From assembly GCA_021307315.1 (NCBI GenBank), contig JAJSPD010000090.1:103724-167723 (forward strand): a stretch of 64,000 bases of DNA, given 5' to 3'. The translations under genes and the position numbers were made by a program. The DNA comes from Bisporella sp. PMI_857 (taxonomy: Eukaryota > Ascomycota > Leotiomycetes > Helotiales > Helotiaceae). This document shows positions 21,781 through 33,091 of the stretch, in pieces (the first letter of the stretch is position 1; every line of letters starts with the position of its first letter). Under the pieces are notes generated by a model that made no database searches, was not told the origin of the DNA, and was given only the letters and a program-made list of their open reading frames with translations.

Positions 21781-24440
21781 GATGACCACGTCCAAAATAG
21801 GCAAGAAAAAGGTAGCAGGGAAGAAAGTGAAAGCGGCGCGAGAAAATGGGTTTAACGATGACATAACTGGCATCGATAATCGCCCTGTCTTTAGAGAGGT
21901 CCTGCCATATACGGGCGTGTTGTGTAAGACACAAATAAAGATATAGCGAAAGTAATTTCTACCCAATTGGACTATTTCTCATTTAGAACTTGAAAACTAT
22001 ACTAACGCTATAGCTTGCTTCTTGTTGCACGTATGAAAAGGACCATCCGGGCGTGAGCCCGTGTGATTTACATACTTTCAAGCACTTTGCCAAACTCGTC
22101 GGACGAGTAACTGAAGGTCTGCTAGAAGAGACCGCGACCGTCGATACTATACATGGTTATTTGCGACGATTTACGTCAGGTTGGGAGCGAGATATAGGTA
22201 TTTAGATTCCTGAGCATGTCAGAAAGTCGACCACCCATGTGAGTACAGTATTCTGTGACCACTACTCTCTGGTCCGATAATAAACGCCTTGATGCTAGCA
22301 AGTGAAAGTACATTAAAGGGGAGCCTAAGATAAAGCTTGGCCTAACCACTGCTCATCGAGAACGACACTACTTGGCCTTGAAGGAACACAAAATTATAGT
22401 GTCAGTCGCCTGGGAGAATGATTGGTATGAGTTCGATCATGAAGGGTTTCGGGTTGGGTTTGGCGGTAAAATGACCTTCTTCTGCTTCTTCTCTGCCAGA
22501 CTCGGGGAGTTAACAGAATCCTCTGCTAAAGCAAGTACGGGGAAGGAATTACACTACCGCGTAAGCATCTTCTCCTCACTAGCATCTTGAGAAGTGCAAT
22601 ATAGGACCTGACTGAGCTAGTGGTTCTTTGTAGGATATCACCATGCTAGTCGGATGGGGTCTGGGCGGGAGGCTAGACATCCAAATGAGCCTGAAAAGGG
22701 ATGCTGCCAAAGCGATGCGTAACTCAAGGAACAGGTTAGATCTAAATGCCCCATGTATTACAAACCTGCTAGTTCAAGCTGACCAGCCTCCTAAACAGGT
22801 TACAGCGCCCAATGTTCGAGCCGACGACCGATCTACCACTTCTTTTTAATCCAATCCTATTCATTCTCGCCTTGCTTAGCCAGTGGGCATTCAAACATTA
22901 CCACACTGCCAACTGAATCTCCGCTATCGAACCGCCAAAGTACGATGACCACTGCATCTTGGAATGGGTCCATGATATGCAGGACGTGCCTGTTTTCTAG
23001 GCTATATCGTGCGATGGCTCTACTGGACAGATCCAAAAGGCTGGCTCGTTCGCCAGACAGCTGATGAGCGCGCCTCAGCGGGCTCAGTTCAAATATATCA
23101 CCATTCGCGATGCCAGGCGTGAAGCACTCGTCAAAGCTAACGGTAAATTCTGCATGTCTCCCAGATTGCAGTCGGCTAAGTAGTAGTGAGCCAACAGCTA
23201 CTCGACCGCCTAACTGATCAAGTTTGCTGGACACTCAAATAGTACTGTGTTTCAACAGTTCTATATGGCTGAAGGGGGCGTAGACGGGCAAAGCAGCTTC
23301 CTTAATCAGCCAGTCCGAAAAGGCCACGTTGAGAGTTTCTGTGGGATGACACTGCAGTGCAACCCTGAGCTTTGGCAGTCGCTCCCAGCGCAGATAGTAT
23401 GAACTTGAACTACCGCCGGATTTCATCACCCTCGAAGAGCAGATTGAAGACCTTACTGAGGATATTAAGAAGGTGGTCGACAAAGAGGCCAGCCAAGAGC
23501 CTCAAGCTCGACGGTATAACTGTACAAAGAATGGCAGCGGCTCACTCTGGAAGAGCTGAAAAAGCGCCGCCAAAATATCAACCCCGAAATCACCCGTCCC
23601 ACGGTGCGAACGAGCCCAGCCAAGGCGATGGCCACCGCGCCTTTTTCAACCGTGCCCGCCATATGATGCCTAAACGTAGCCGCTTGGCACGTACCTTGTT
23701 CCTTCTGGTCCCCCTCTGAAGCTCTGAAGGCCGATCTGCTATTCAGGACCTCATCGCCCTTTATAAGGATGATTGTCGGGTCGCATACTAGCCAGTACTG
23801 ATGCCCATATCGGGCTGCTGTCCAGTGTCTAATTGCGCGCGGCAGATTCAAAGGTTAGTAAACCCCTTCCTGATACCTTTTACCTCATCCGCCGCTAATA
23901 TGAACTCTTTGCGTTACATTAGTATTCCTGTTGCGGATCGATGGAATCGCGTGTACCGCTGCTATGAAGCCGATCCCAAAAGGCGATATGGGTTCGCCCT
24001 GTTCTGCTTTAGGTGCAGCGAGTGGATCACGAGTGAAGCTGACTGGGAGCTCCATTGCCAAGATCACATCGACAAATTTGAAATGCCTCCCCGGTGTGAT
24101 CCTATCACTTTATGTTACGGCTCCGCTTCTGCTGGAACTGCCCGGTGTGTCTCCGCGAGTCGAAACGGCCAGCTGCTGAGCGGATGTATCAATTCAAGAC
24201 TAGGGCTTGGTGGCTGCAACATGTCTAGAAACACGTGCAGGAATACATCCAGGGCATTGATTGTACCAAGGAAGTTCGATGCCCACATCTTCCATGCACT
24301 GTAGCTCTTGAGTCGGTTCTGCATCTGTGGCCTCACCCTCAAGATGGCCATGGTATCGACATGCCCAATGTAGGGAAGAAGCGTCTATTCGACTTAGAGA
24401 GCTAATCCGACTTCATGGCACACAAGGCTCACAATCGGAT
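21781..24440 (+). pseudogene. DUF3435 (FluG/tyrosine-recombinase-like) protein with C-terminal zinc-finger-like part, degraded
   Basis: Readable across all three forward frames with many TAA/TAG stops. N-terminus: ATG at 21781 (MTTSKIGKKKVAGKKVKAA), then PVFREVLPYTG, FKHFAKLVGRVTEG and DTIHGYLRRFTSGWERD. Middle: KLGLTTAHRERHYLALKEH, WYEFDHEGFRVGF, RLGELTESSAKASTGK; an intron at 22561-22633 joins LHYR to DITMLVGWG. C-terminal recombinase-like core: IQKAGSFARQLMSA, IRDARREALVKANG, IKFAGHSNSTVFQQFYM, VDGQSSFLNQPVRKGH. Tail: FCFRCSEWITSEADWELHCQ and CPVCLRESKRPAAERMYQFK, resembling the C2H2 tail of these proteins. The DUF3435 family includes Starship captain recombinases and Crypton-like relatives as well as host-annotated proteins; which group this belongs to cannot be told. 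Not functional. Confidence 0.82.
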
Positions 24441-26188
24441 GGCTCCACATCGACGCAGCAGGCGAAAAACAACTAATTAATATTTCCAGCCAACAATACA
24501 ACGACCACTGCTCGGATTTCACTCTAGCCTTGCCTGCGGGATGGACCTGTCACCACTGCCATATATCAGGTAAGCAGTTCTGCCGTCACGAGTTCGACTA
24601 GTCACAAGAATTCTGGTATCCAATACCACTTGGGGACCAGGCAAACTCGCGCTATCAACATATACGCACTAAATACCTTTGGTACCGGACCAAACGCACC
24701 TTCTCGCATGTGCGGGTTTCATTCCGGAATCAAGTTGCAACCGAATGTATCTGCGTAGACCTTGCCTACTAGGAACAAAACTGGGCGGGAGCACTGCGAT
24801 ATCATTTCAAAAGGTGGAAGGTGGTGACTTTGATGTACATGAATCACAAGCTCACTGAGCCTTCTGCTGGATCTATCCCGGACCAGGAGACGCAAGAAGT
24901 CAGCATTGACGAGTGGTTTCGTCAGGAATGCCCGCGATTCACCGGGAAATACGAATTTATAACGTAATGGTGATCCAGGCTGTAGGGCGTGTGACGAAGG
25001 CCGTATGGGAAATATTAGCGATAGAGGACATCGAGATAACCCTCAGGTAATAGTATAGTGAGCTGTAGAATTTTTTCCCTTCTTCCTGCACAAACGGAAG
25101 AGGCATAAACGGGTAGGTACCGGAGGTTCCAGTGCCCCGACGTGCACTTGAAGAACAGAACCAAGGTTGGAAATCGCTCCTTTAGTAAAATATCTATTTC
25201 GTGACATTAGAATAGTTTCATGCAACATGACTTTAATAAGTACCTGAGCAATCACTCTTCGAATTAAAATCTTTAAAGCTTTGCTACATAGCCTCTCAAC
25301 CAAGCGTGCAGCCAATTGCGATCGTACATCATTTACACCAACCATTTCCTTAGGTCTCAACTTCCGTAAACATTATTCTTCATGCGCCAAGAAGAACGAG
25401 CGTTCGAGGAGAACATCCTGCCCAATCGCATTCCCAAGCCCACTAACAGCCATCGACGCTTCAAAGAAAGGGGGTGCAACAGAGATTTCTTCCTGCATTC
25501 TTAAATATAAGTTCTCTAAACGGAAGAACTCCTTAAGCCTTTTTCGTTCTGCTGTACGTCCAATGGGAGAGCGGGGACGTCCTCAAGCGGCTAGAGCTAC
25601 AAACGACCTGCTAATCGGCTATTTTTTCTAAGCCCCGCCGCGGGGCAGATTCAAAGTTTGGCACTTGTCATCGTCTTTTGCTTAGCCAGCCACTTTAGGT
25701 TAGCGTAAATCATAATTGTCCGTTTCTGGAAGTAAATATTCCCCTGCCAGAGCACGCTGGGCAAGGCGGAGGGTGCAGTGACTCGGGCATCTGCCAAATT
25801 GCCTCGGTATACTCCATAGAGTTCAGGACGACGAACAAGTGACAGTCGGTCAAAAGTGGCTGAGGCGGTCTGGATTTCGCAAGCGACTTTTACATATGCG
25901 TAGAAATAAAAGTTTAGGGATATTATGGTTGACCACAGACAAGCCATAGCGCCATAAGCGGGTAATATCCACAGGCCGTTCGTCAGAAAGTGCGGCTGAA
26001 ATTTTGTGGACGATCAAACGTGTAATTATCGGCCAGCCAAAGTGCCGGTTTTTGGTGTGCGCCGCCCTCCGTGGTTGCGCCTTGGCAATATCTGATCTTG
26101 CCCAATAAAAAGCGCTGTGGCTGAAAGCTGAAAAGGAAATCTCCAGTGTCAAACCATGCGAATAGTGTTAAAAATTACTATCCTTTTA
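24441..26188. other. Gene-free, probably decayed sequence
   Basis: No intact gene. Minus-strand 25560-25380 has a peptide (RLKEFFRLENLYLRMQEEIS..FEASMAVSG) resembling the remnant near 5300; identity unknown. Other frames carry no domain that I recognise. Confidence 0.4.
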
Positions 26189-26371
26189 AGCGCCAAAGCG
26201 TCCAGACTTGTAATCCAATCATGTGACACAATGTATTAAAACAGTAAACAGCGAAACGCTTGCATATTTAGTATAATTAGCAAGCTTTTTTCTATTAGTA
26301 AACTGTTGAAAAGAATATTGTAAAAATATATAGCAGCTCTCACTTAAGCGAGATCTGGACGCTTTGGCGCT
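26189..26371. mobile_element. 183-bp MITE-like element
   Basis: Perfect 18-bp terminal inverted repeats AGCGCCAAAGCGTCCAGA / TCTGGACGCTTTGGCGCT enclose AT-rich non-coding sequence. Flanking trinucleotides TTA (left) and CTA (right) could be a 3-bp target duplication with one transition, which would suit a PIF/Harbinger-derived MITE. The superfamily is uncertain. Confidence 0.72.
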
Positions 26372-26933
26372 CTAGGGGATATTGTGTGCAAGGAATGAAG
26401 AATGTTACACCACCTTTTCCTGCCACCAATCAAACGATTCTGCCTATACAAATCGAACCTTGCGATCTAGGGCGGTGTGACATCCTCTATTCCCTGCACC
26501 ACCGTAAGACATATTTCTCGTTCGAAACTTTGGACAACACGGCTGAAACTCGTAACCCAACCTTGCTATGCATTTCCGTTCGGTGGCATTTAAGTGGAAG
26601 TAAGGCTTGAGGTGCAAGAACATTTTATTCGCTGCGGAATCGCCGCAGAATCCAACCGGGGGCACTGTGCAGTCTTTATTATTGCTCTAGAGCGATCTCT
26701 GCATTGATTAAGGGGTAGGTTTTTGACTTGCTCCAATGCTATGTGAGATATAAAGAGGCGTTCATTCAGTCTATGGCCGGTCAATTATCACCCCTTTCTG
26801 ATATTTCTTTCTTGATCTCGTCGGCACTAATTCTTCACCTGAATTTATTACCCCACGAAAATATTCGATCCTTCAAACAACAAAAAACATTCTGCTTTTG
26901 CCTCCGGATATATATCTTCCTATTTTCGGAACA
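26372..26933. other. Intergenic region upstream of the secreted protein gene
   Basis: No gene. AT-rich with pyrimidine tracts before 26934; probably promoter and leader. Confidence 0.4.
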
Positions 26934-27627
26934 ATGCATCTTTCCTACATAGCATGCCTAGCGCTCCTCGCCCAAACCACCCTCGCATCGATTAGCATTG
27001 ATGATATCTGCTCCTATACGCTGGCCACCAAAATGGAATCAATCATCTGCCTCCGTGGCGATCAGCCACTTGACGAGTTTCCAAAGGAAATCTCCGCAAC
27101 TGCGTCCCTTGGCGCAACTGGGGTGAAACTATGCTGTTTGTCCTCCCCCGTTATCCCCCCCGTTATTCCCTCCATCTCGCCTTCATAACGAAAGGAACCA
27201 GGTCCGAAAGGTGACACTTGCCTGCTCTCCAACGAAACACAGCCAGAAGTCCTCTGCTACGACCCCACGTAAGTCCCCTCGGAATGCTGCCTTTTTTCTT
27301 TCCGCCCAATAGACAAAAACACTAATAGCGGACGCTTTTTATTCATTTAGGGACAAGATTGCCAGCTCACACAGCAACACGCGCAAATGTGACTTGCAGG
27401 ATGGCAAATGCGCCGAAGGCTCGTTCGCGATGAGCACGGAGGGCGTTCTAACCATAACGTCGGTGGTGGATGGCGAGGGTAAAACAGGGGATTCTGAATC
27501 TTCTGGCTCTAAAAATTCTTCCTCATCATCGACTAGTAGATGTGCGGCTTTGACTGTCTCTGGAGATACGGTTGGGCTTCTGATGGTGGCGTTTATGGCT
27601 GTGGTTGGAGGTTCGTTGGCATTGTAA
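26934..27627 (+). pseudogene. Small secreted, probably GPI-anchored protein with one in-frame stop
   Basis: Predicted as join(26934..27268, 27351..27627), 203 codons. The signal peptide is MHLSYIACLALLAQTTLAS, the middle has several cysteines (ICSY, IICLRG, KLCCLSS, GDTCLLS, VLCYDPT, RKCDLQDGKCAEGS), then a Ser-rich stretch and a hydrophobic tail (VGLLMVAFMAVVGGSLAL) typical of a GPI signal. The intron 27270-region has GTAAGT..TTTAG borders (27269-27350). A TAA at 27186-27188 interrupts exon 1 after ISPS, while the same frame continues with KGDTCLLSNETQPEV. It is a CAA-to-TAA type change, or it lies in an intron I could not place. If spliced around, the gene would be intact. Function unknown; cell-surface location inferred. 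Confidence 0.65.
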
Positions 27628-27946
27628 AGCAGAACTTTGATCTAGAGAGGGTGAAGATTAACTGTCGAAATGGAGGAAAGATGAATGCGGGGCACAGTTG
27701 TTGAGTATTGTTACTAGATGCAATATCTAATATGTCCATTCAGCAGCCTTTATAAATCAAGATGGTAATTCATAAACCGACCAATTTTCGAGTGCAAATA
27801 TCGCAGGCAAAGACGTTTTATATAAGTTATTAGATGGTAACGTACTCAATAAGCGAGCCGTGTTTATATGCGAGTCGTGTTGGCCCCTCCGTAAACCCCC
27901 ATATCCATATATTCCAACTGCGACAACTTAACCAATAACCAATCAA
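27628..27946. other. Short intergenic gap
   Basis: No gene. The end (from about 27839) may be the 5' terminus of the pogo fragment that follows, but no partner inverted repeat is left. Confidence 0.4.
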
Positions 27947-28138
27947 ATGGCTCAAAAAGAAGGTCGAATTGCTGTGGCTATTTAAGCTTACCAAAATAGC
28001 CCATTTGCAGATATTAAAGAAGCCTGTACCTCGTACGATGTGCTATATTCGACAGTACGTGATCGCGTTAAAGGTTGCGTTGCGCGACGCGATTTACGAC
28101 TCGGAAACAAAAAGTTGCCATATTGAAGAATCAATGCT
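27947..28138 (+). pseudogene. Pogo/Fot1-type transposase N-terminal fragment
   Basis: ATG at 27947 opens MAQKEGRIAVAI, a stop (TAA), then AYQNSPFADIKEACTSYDV and STVRDRVKGCVARRDLRL, which is the helix-turn-helix (psq-like) start of fungal pogo transposases. It is cut off by a family G LTR at 28139. The catalytic domain is missing. Confidence 0.75.
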
Positions 28139-28576
28139 TGAGGTACTGTCACGACCCTGGCTCGCTTAGAGCCCCTTAGGGCTCGGCCCCTGACACCACA
28201 AGGCCTCGCTTACACTGCCCCCTGGCCAGTCTCCTGTATATAAAGCACTGCTTTCCTTCCCTTCTTTTATCTGTAGCTTATTCTCTTCGTTATAACAATT
28301 GATAGCCGTTCATACTTTTGAGTCCTTCTCCCTGATCTACGGATCGAGATCCCTGTTCGCCTTGAGTTGTTACAGGTACCACTCCACTTGTAGCAACTCC
28401 GCGTACTTGATACGTGGTAGCCGGTAAGTAGAATGTGGTAAAATTGTGTCTGGTTGTTGCTATTACTACAATGCGGTCTTTTATATGCTAAAAGTCATGT
28501 GACCGGAATCCTCTATTCACTTCTCCATTGATTCAGGACCCACAAAACCCCCCTTACTTAACCTAACATACCAACA
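28139..28576 (-). repeat. Family G LTR (inverted), interrupted by a family C LTR
   Basis: In the minus orientation it starts TGTTGGTATGTTAGG (at 28576) and ends GGTACCTCA (at 28139). It matches 49069-49277, including GTAGCAACTCCGCGTACTTG in inverted form. A family C LTR sits inside it at 28147-28374. Flanks ATGCT/ACTGC do not match. Confidence 0.78.
28147..28374 (+). repeat. Solo LTR, family C
   Basis: 228 bp, TGTCACGACCCTGG to GAGTTGTTACA, with exact target duplication GGTAC (28142-28146 and 28375-28379). TATATAAAGCACTG is present. It is inserted within the family G LTR, so it is younger than that one. Confidence 0.93.
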
Positions 28577-28612
28577 ACTGCTCCTCTATCTCTATTTACC
28601 TGTCTGTATAAC

Positions 28613-28798
28613 TGTCGGATACTTATTACGTAGCAAAAGGCGTAGTAGTTGTAACTACGCTCTTGCTGGTGTGGTTATGGTTCCTTGATTGTTCTTGTAC
28701 TAAGCTACGGCCTATTTCCAGGTTAACATAGGTGATAGAAGACTCACAATTCCCGCGATCCGGTGGATCGCGTGAAACTATGTACATGCATTCCAACA
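28613..28798 (+). repeat. Solo LTR, family A
   Basis: 186 bp, TGTCGGATACTTATT to CATTCCAACA. Flanks ATAAC/ATTAA do not match exactly. It lies 36 bp after the family G LTR. Confidence 0.88.
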
Positions 28799-29609
28799 AT
28801 TAAGAAACCTGGCAAATTCACTGCGCTGCTGGGCTCGCTTAAGTTGCCACCGAATGTTCTCGTCGCAAAAAAAAAAAAAAAAAGGACTTTCGTCCGGTTG
28901 CAACCGCAAGTGCAGCTATTGGATGTGACTTTGGGGTGGTCAGTTAATCAAAGTGCATTTGTCGCGTGAAGAAATGCAATCAAATTTTTGTTGCGGGCCC
29001 GGCAACCTAACGGTCCGCCAAAGCAATGGGACTCAAGTCGCACCTTTTGGTTTTTAAATATGATCAAGAGAATTGTGGTCAATCGAATCGTGCCCCGTTC
29101 TTACAGAAATTATAATTGTGGGGGCTGCAATCGCGGGGTATAAGGTGCCGCATGTTCGGACGCACTTGGCACAGTATTTCTCTTGGAGCCACCACCTTGG
29201 TTGAATTCTCATAAGCATCTACGGCCCTTGGAGGGCTATATGCCATAATGTCCCACGAATATTAGGATAAATATTCTCATAGGAGCGATGAGAATCAGAT
29301 TGAAATGCTTCTTGGCTGCTGGGAAGTCAGCGCTGCAAGCCGACCGCATTGCAAGTCTATGAGGTAATGTGGCAGAAGCGGGGGGCAGAGACAGGGGCAA
29401 AACTTAAGCATCAGATTTTGGTAGCTCAAGCAAGAGTCCTAGAAGCGTCCAGATCCGGCTCTTATATTAGATAACTTATAAACCATTGTCCCGATTCGGC
29501 CAATTTTGCTCCAGTAGCTCCATATATAGACCCAGACCGAATACGGGTCTGAATAAACATAATAAAAATAGGTATTGATACTCCTTCACTTTTAAAATAT
29601 ACCATTTAC
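28799..29609. other. Gene-free stretch
   Basis: No gene. Contains an 18-A run at about 28866-28883. Confidence 0.5.
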
Positions 29610-29840
29610 TGTTGGTATCACTCTCTGTGATACCTTCTTCGTATTGATGACTTGCAATAGCTTAAGTCGGTTACCCACGGGGCACGTAGCACCGCGATCT
29701 CAGCGCAGTGATATATATGCTCGTTGTAGGTGGTTGACTTGTTCTTGATTGTTCTAAGTTACGTCCTACGAGCGAGAACTTAAATACATTCAGGTGGTGG
29801 CCTGTGCGTTATGGAACGTTCACATGACTTTATACCAACA
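29610..29840 (+). repeat. Solo LTR, family D
   Basis: 231 bp, TGTTGGTATCACTC to TTTATACCAACA, with exact target duplication TTTAC (29605-29609 and 29841-29845). The second copy is at 37933-38183; both share GGGCACGTAGCACCGCGATC and TGCTCGTTGTAGGTGGTTGA. Confidence 0.93.
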
Positions 29841-31223
29841 TTTACCAATTAAATTTATACTCATTCTTCGAATCTTCAAAAGGCTTCTAATAATGGCGTT
29901 GAGAATTCAAGTTTCTCCAAACACATTGCGGATGACTTGTCCTGAATCACAGCGACAACGCTTTATAACAAAGGAGAACGAGGAGAGAGTCCACAATCTG
30001 GTCTATTCTTAGATTTGAGGGTTCAAATCTGGCTCCCCACCTTTTGTTTCAAAAGGGGACAATTCAGGCGCCGTGGTTCAGCCAACCCCCGGCTAAGATT
30101 TGGAGGGATCGCGGGTCCAAACTTGGTCCGAAGTTTAGAGCTCTCCCTGTTGAGCAGTTTGTGTTAGGAAGTGTTGAACAGCGGTGACCTATACGCGGAA
30201 GTAAGCAGAAGCAAAGAGTAGTTCCACTTTTTGCTGACAGGAGGAATCAATTTTGACATCTGACCAATCTCTGGTGTCCGACAGTATACGACAATACCAC
30301 ACACTTCTCTTGCTGGGGTAATACTTACAAACCCCAATTAGGATACCAAACTGGTCCATTTTCTCCGCTCCAGAGTTCTAATTTCTTGCGGTCACCTGGC
30401 CTGAGTAAGACAGCATCTGAATATGTAGGCCAAGAATTAGTAAGAAATCTACTTCGTACATGACCAAAATAACTAAAATTTTATGTCAAAGCGCACCAAA
30501 AGTCCAGGCACTGCTGCTTTTATAATATACTAAGAATTTTATACTTAGAATCTTCCCTCGCTTGTAGTAGTGTTATCAAACATAGGGTAACAGCAGCATA
30601 TGAAAGCGGTATAACTATCGGCTAAAACTCTACTAATTGTGAAACCTTCTAGAACTGCGCTATGACAAGGAATTTTGGTTGTTTTTGCCATGCACGAAGG
30701 AAGAAATTATTTTCAACAGCTATTATCCTGGAGTTAGGACTTGTCGGATTGCTAACGAGCGGGCCTCCGCGGAGGAACAGCCGAACCCTGGGGGTAAGCG
30801 GGATAGCTGATATACTGTTTTAGGGTAGTCGATATACCTCGAGCTGATAATACTATCGAAAACTCACGGTCTAAGCAGGCTCACATCATCTTTTACGATG
30901 TCTTGGAGCTACCCGCTAGAAAATGTCAGACATGTGGGGATCACGGAAATCCGGAGACTCTACACATGCGGAGCTCCCAGTCACCTGTCCATTGCACAGT
31001 ATAATACTTCTCAGGTCATACACCTTTGTATAATACAGACTAGAACTATAAATTAACCCGTTTCCCTCTCGAATGCTACGACCTTCAAGACACTCTTCCG
31101 TATCAAGTCTTGTAAGAAGTCTCCGGGTTCCCAAATCACCAGCCTTTACTTCACCTCAAACCTATCCACCAGCAAAAACGTCTCGCAAACCAATTCAACA
31201 AATACTCCAATTTACCTATCAAA
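29841..31223. other. Intergenic region, possible tRNA-derived fragment, promoter of secreted gene
   Basis: No gene. Around 30068-30130, GCGCCGTGGTTCAGCC followed by GCGGGTCCAAACTTGG resembles A- and B-box spacing of a tRNA-derived SINE head, but no cloverleaf can be drawn. ACTATAAATTAACC near 31047 could be the TATA region for the gene at 31224. Confidence 0.35.
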
Positions 31224-31907
31224 ATGGCACCACTCATGACTTATGTTCCTGCCTTTCTCGCCGTGCTTAGCGCTCTACCTACCTTATCACTTGCTGTGGA
31301 ACTGAGACAGTACTTTTCGTACTACTCTAATTGTAGAGGTGGCACAAATAGTTATTATCGCTGTACCAATATCGCCTCCGGCACGTGTTGCGGGACGAGC
31401 CAAGACTTTCATTTTTGGGCCTATAGTTGTGTCGGCTGTGCAAGATATGATACTCATGCGGTGTAAGCTATTTCCGTTGTCGCTCTTTATAGAGGTGATC
31501 TAGGGGAATGGTGCTCCTTATCTAATTTTAATTTTAGTTTTACTAGAGGGGGAGCAAACAACTGCGGTGGTAGCCTCCTTGCCGCGCGTACAGGGGCCAA
31601 TCCAAACTGTATACTGCTTGAAGATTTCCCCAGTGCGGACGGACATCGATGGTGCCGGGCCTGTTCCGCTAGGGAGGGGAGGCTGGTAGATACAGCGTCA
31701 GGCACAGAAGTGAAGTGTCAAGGGTCGGTCGAGCCTGACACGTTGACTATCGAGGGTCGCTCTTTCAACTTGACTGCAATGTCGCTGGCTGAGAAACATG
31801 ACCTTGGTCAGCTTGCAGCTCAAACGGGCCCAGATATTCCTGTAGGTTTCAACACCCACGAGATTCAGGTTGAGGATACCAGCGAGGATGAGGAGACATT
31901 CATTTGA
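31224..31907 (+). CDS. Cysteine-rich secreted protein (effector-like)
   Basis: Predicted as join(31224..31462, 31538..31907), 202 residues. The intron has GTAAGC..TTTTAG borders with a TCTAAT branch site. MAPLMTYVPAFLAVLSALPT begins a clear signal peptide. The mature part holds eleven cysteines, ten in the first 100 residues after cleavage (SNCRGG, YRCTN, GTCCGTSQ, YSCVGCAR, NNCGGS, PNCILL, RWCRACS). The C-terminal third is cysteine-free and acidic (EVEDTSEDEETFI-like end). No domain is recognised. Size, signal peptide and cysteine density are those of fungal small secreted proteins, so an effector or antimicrobial role is possible but only inferred. It ends 37 bp before a transposon nest. 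No lesion is seen. Confidence 0.8.
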
Positions 31908-32076
31908 TGTGGCGGTGAGGCGAGAATCAGGAACATTTACAATTGTCAGAAATAGGGTTTATCAGGCAAGGGGAATCAATTAGAGGATCTGTAAGGGTAT
32001 CACGGTGATGGAGATACAAGCTTGTATGAGCGTTATTCATTTTATGTTGATATCTACAGTTCTGAGCTGTAAATGA

Positions 32077-32946
32077 GGAATCGATTAAAGTGTTCACGAA
32101 TAGCGCGGCGCTAGAGCCTTGGCAACAGGGGAACCTTGTATTTAAGCGAGCCAATAGCTAAAACAAAATAGGATCACGTGCCATAGAGACCCACTCGTCT
32201 AATGATGAACCAACCAAAGCCGTAGAAAAGTGGAGCACTTGTTGTTCCCATACCTGAAATAGCCGATTTTTTTCATTTTTATTCAATTGGCCAGCCAGCT
32301 CGCTTAGCTTAAAAAAGAGAGTCCGCACTTGATCCAGAGCTTTATTGATATAAAGCTTTGCTTTAATATCACGTGAAAAGCTATTTTGCTTCTTAACAAC
32401 GTTAGTGTCACGGCACGAGCTGTGGATTTACAGATATAGAGAGCAACGGTGGTACTATTCGAGAATCTATAGCTGAAAAAAAAAGAAAAAGCTCGAAGAA
32501 AGCAGGCTATATATACACGAAGCGCTTTGAAAGCTCGGCTAATTGGTCACGTGTAGTCGAAAGCACGGGACGTGACACTGACTTTGTTGTTGTTCGTATA
32601 ACGTAAATATTGTTAACTGTAGGCGAATAAAGCTTAAAATCACTTATATTAAGCTTCAGAAGTAACGTGATATTAAAAAGCAGTTGTTACACGTGACTAA
32701 TTTGACAAGTATCACGTAGTAGGGAAGTGAAGGCATCTATAGATCAAAAAAATTGTAAGGTAAAAGCCTTAGAATTCATGAATTCCGGGTGCTTTATAGC
32801 CGGCCAATCGGCCATATATTATGCCGACCCAGCCCCGCCTAGCCACCCCCAGCCACTTCTTTTAGCTATTGGCTCGCTTAAATACAAGGTTCCCCTGTTG
32901 CCAAGGCTCTAGCGCCGCGCTATTCGTGAACACTTTAATCGATTCC
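32077..32946. mobile_element. Non-autonomous DNA transposon with perfect 87-bp inverted repeats
   Basis: Left arm 32077-32163 and right arm 32860-32946 are perfect inverted copies over 87 bp (termini GGAATCGATTAAAG / CTTTAATCGATTCC). An 8-bp target duplication GTAAATGA lies at 32069-32076 and 32947-32954; it reads as 9 bp (GTAAATGAG) if one terminal G is shared. That fits hAT (8 bp) or Mutator-like (9 bp, long inverted repeats) elements. No transposase is encoded. A family E LTR is inserted inside (32406-32577). Confidence 0.9.
32406..32577 (-). repeat. Solo LTR, family E (inverted)
   Basis: 172 bp, reverse complement of the copy at 14953-15124 (GGTGGTACTATTCGAGAATC-type match, TATATATACACGA). 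Flanks GTTAG/CTGAC do not match. It is the innermost element of the nest. Confidence 0.85.
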
Positions 32947-33091
32947 GTAAATGAGGGGAAGATGTTTCTAGCTCCTTGGCCTACTTACGTAAGCCGATTC
33001 CTGACAACAATGGGTTTAACCGAGATCCCGTGACAAATCCCGTCCCGCATCAAATCCCACTCGAAAATACATTCTATATAAATCTTCAAAC

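Larger units (their letters stand above)
31944..33006 (+). repeat. Family F LTR interrupted by an 870-bp inverted-repeat element
   Basis: Starts TGTCAGAAATAGG and ends CGATTCCTGACA, with exact target duplication ACAAT at 31939-31943 and 33007-33011. The last 50 bp match the ends of the family F copies at 15535 and 45429 (CTTGGCCTA..TTACGTAAGCC). The element at 32077-32946 splits it; without that and its duplicated target the LTR is about 185 bp. Confidence 0.88.
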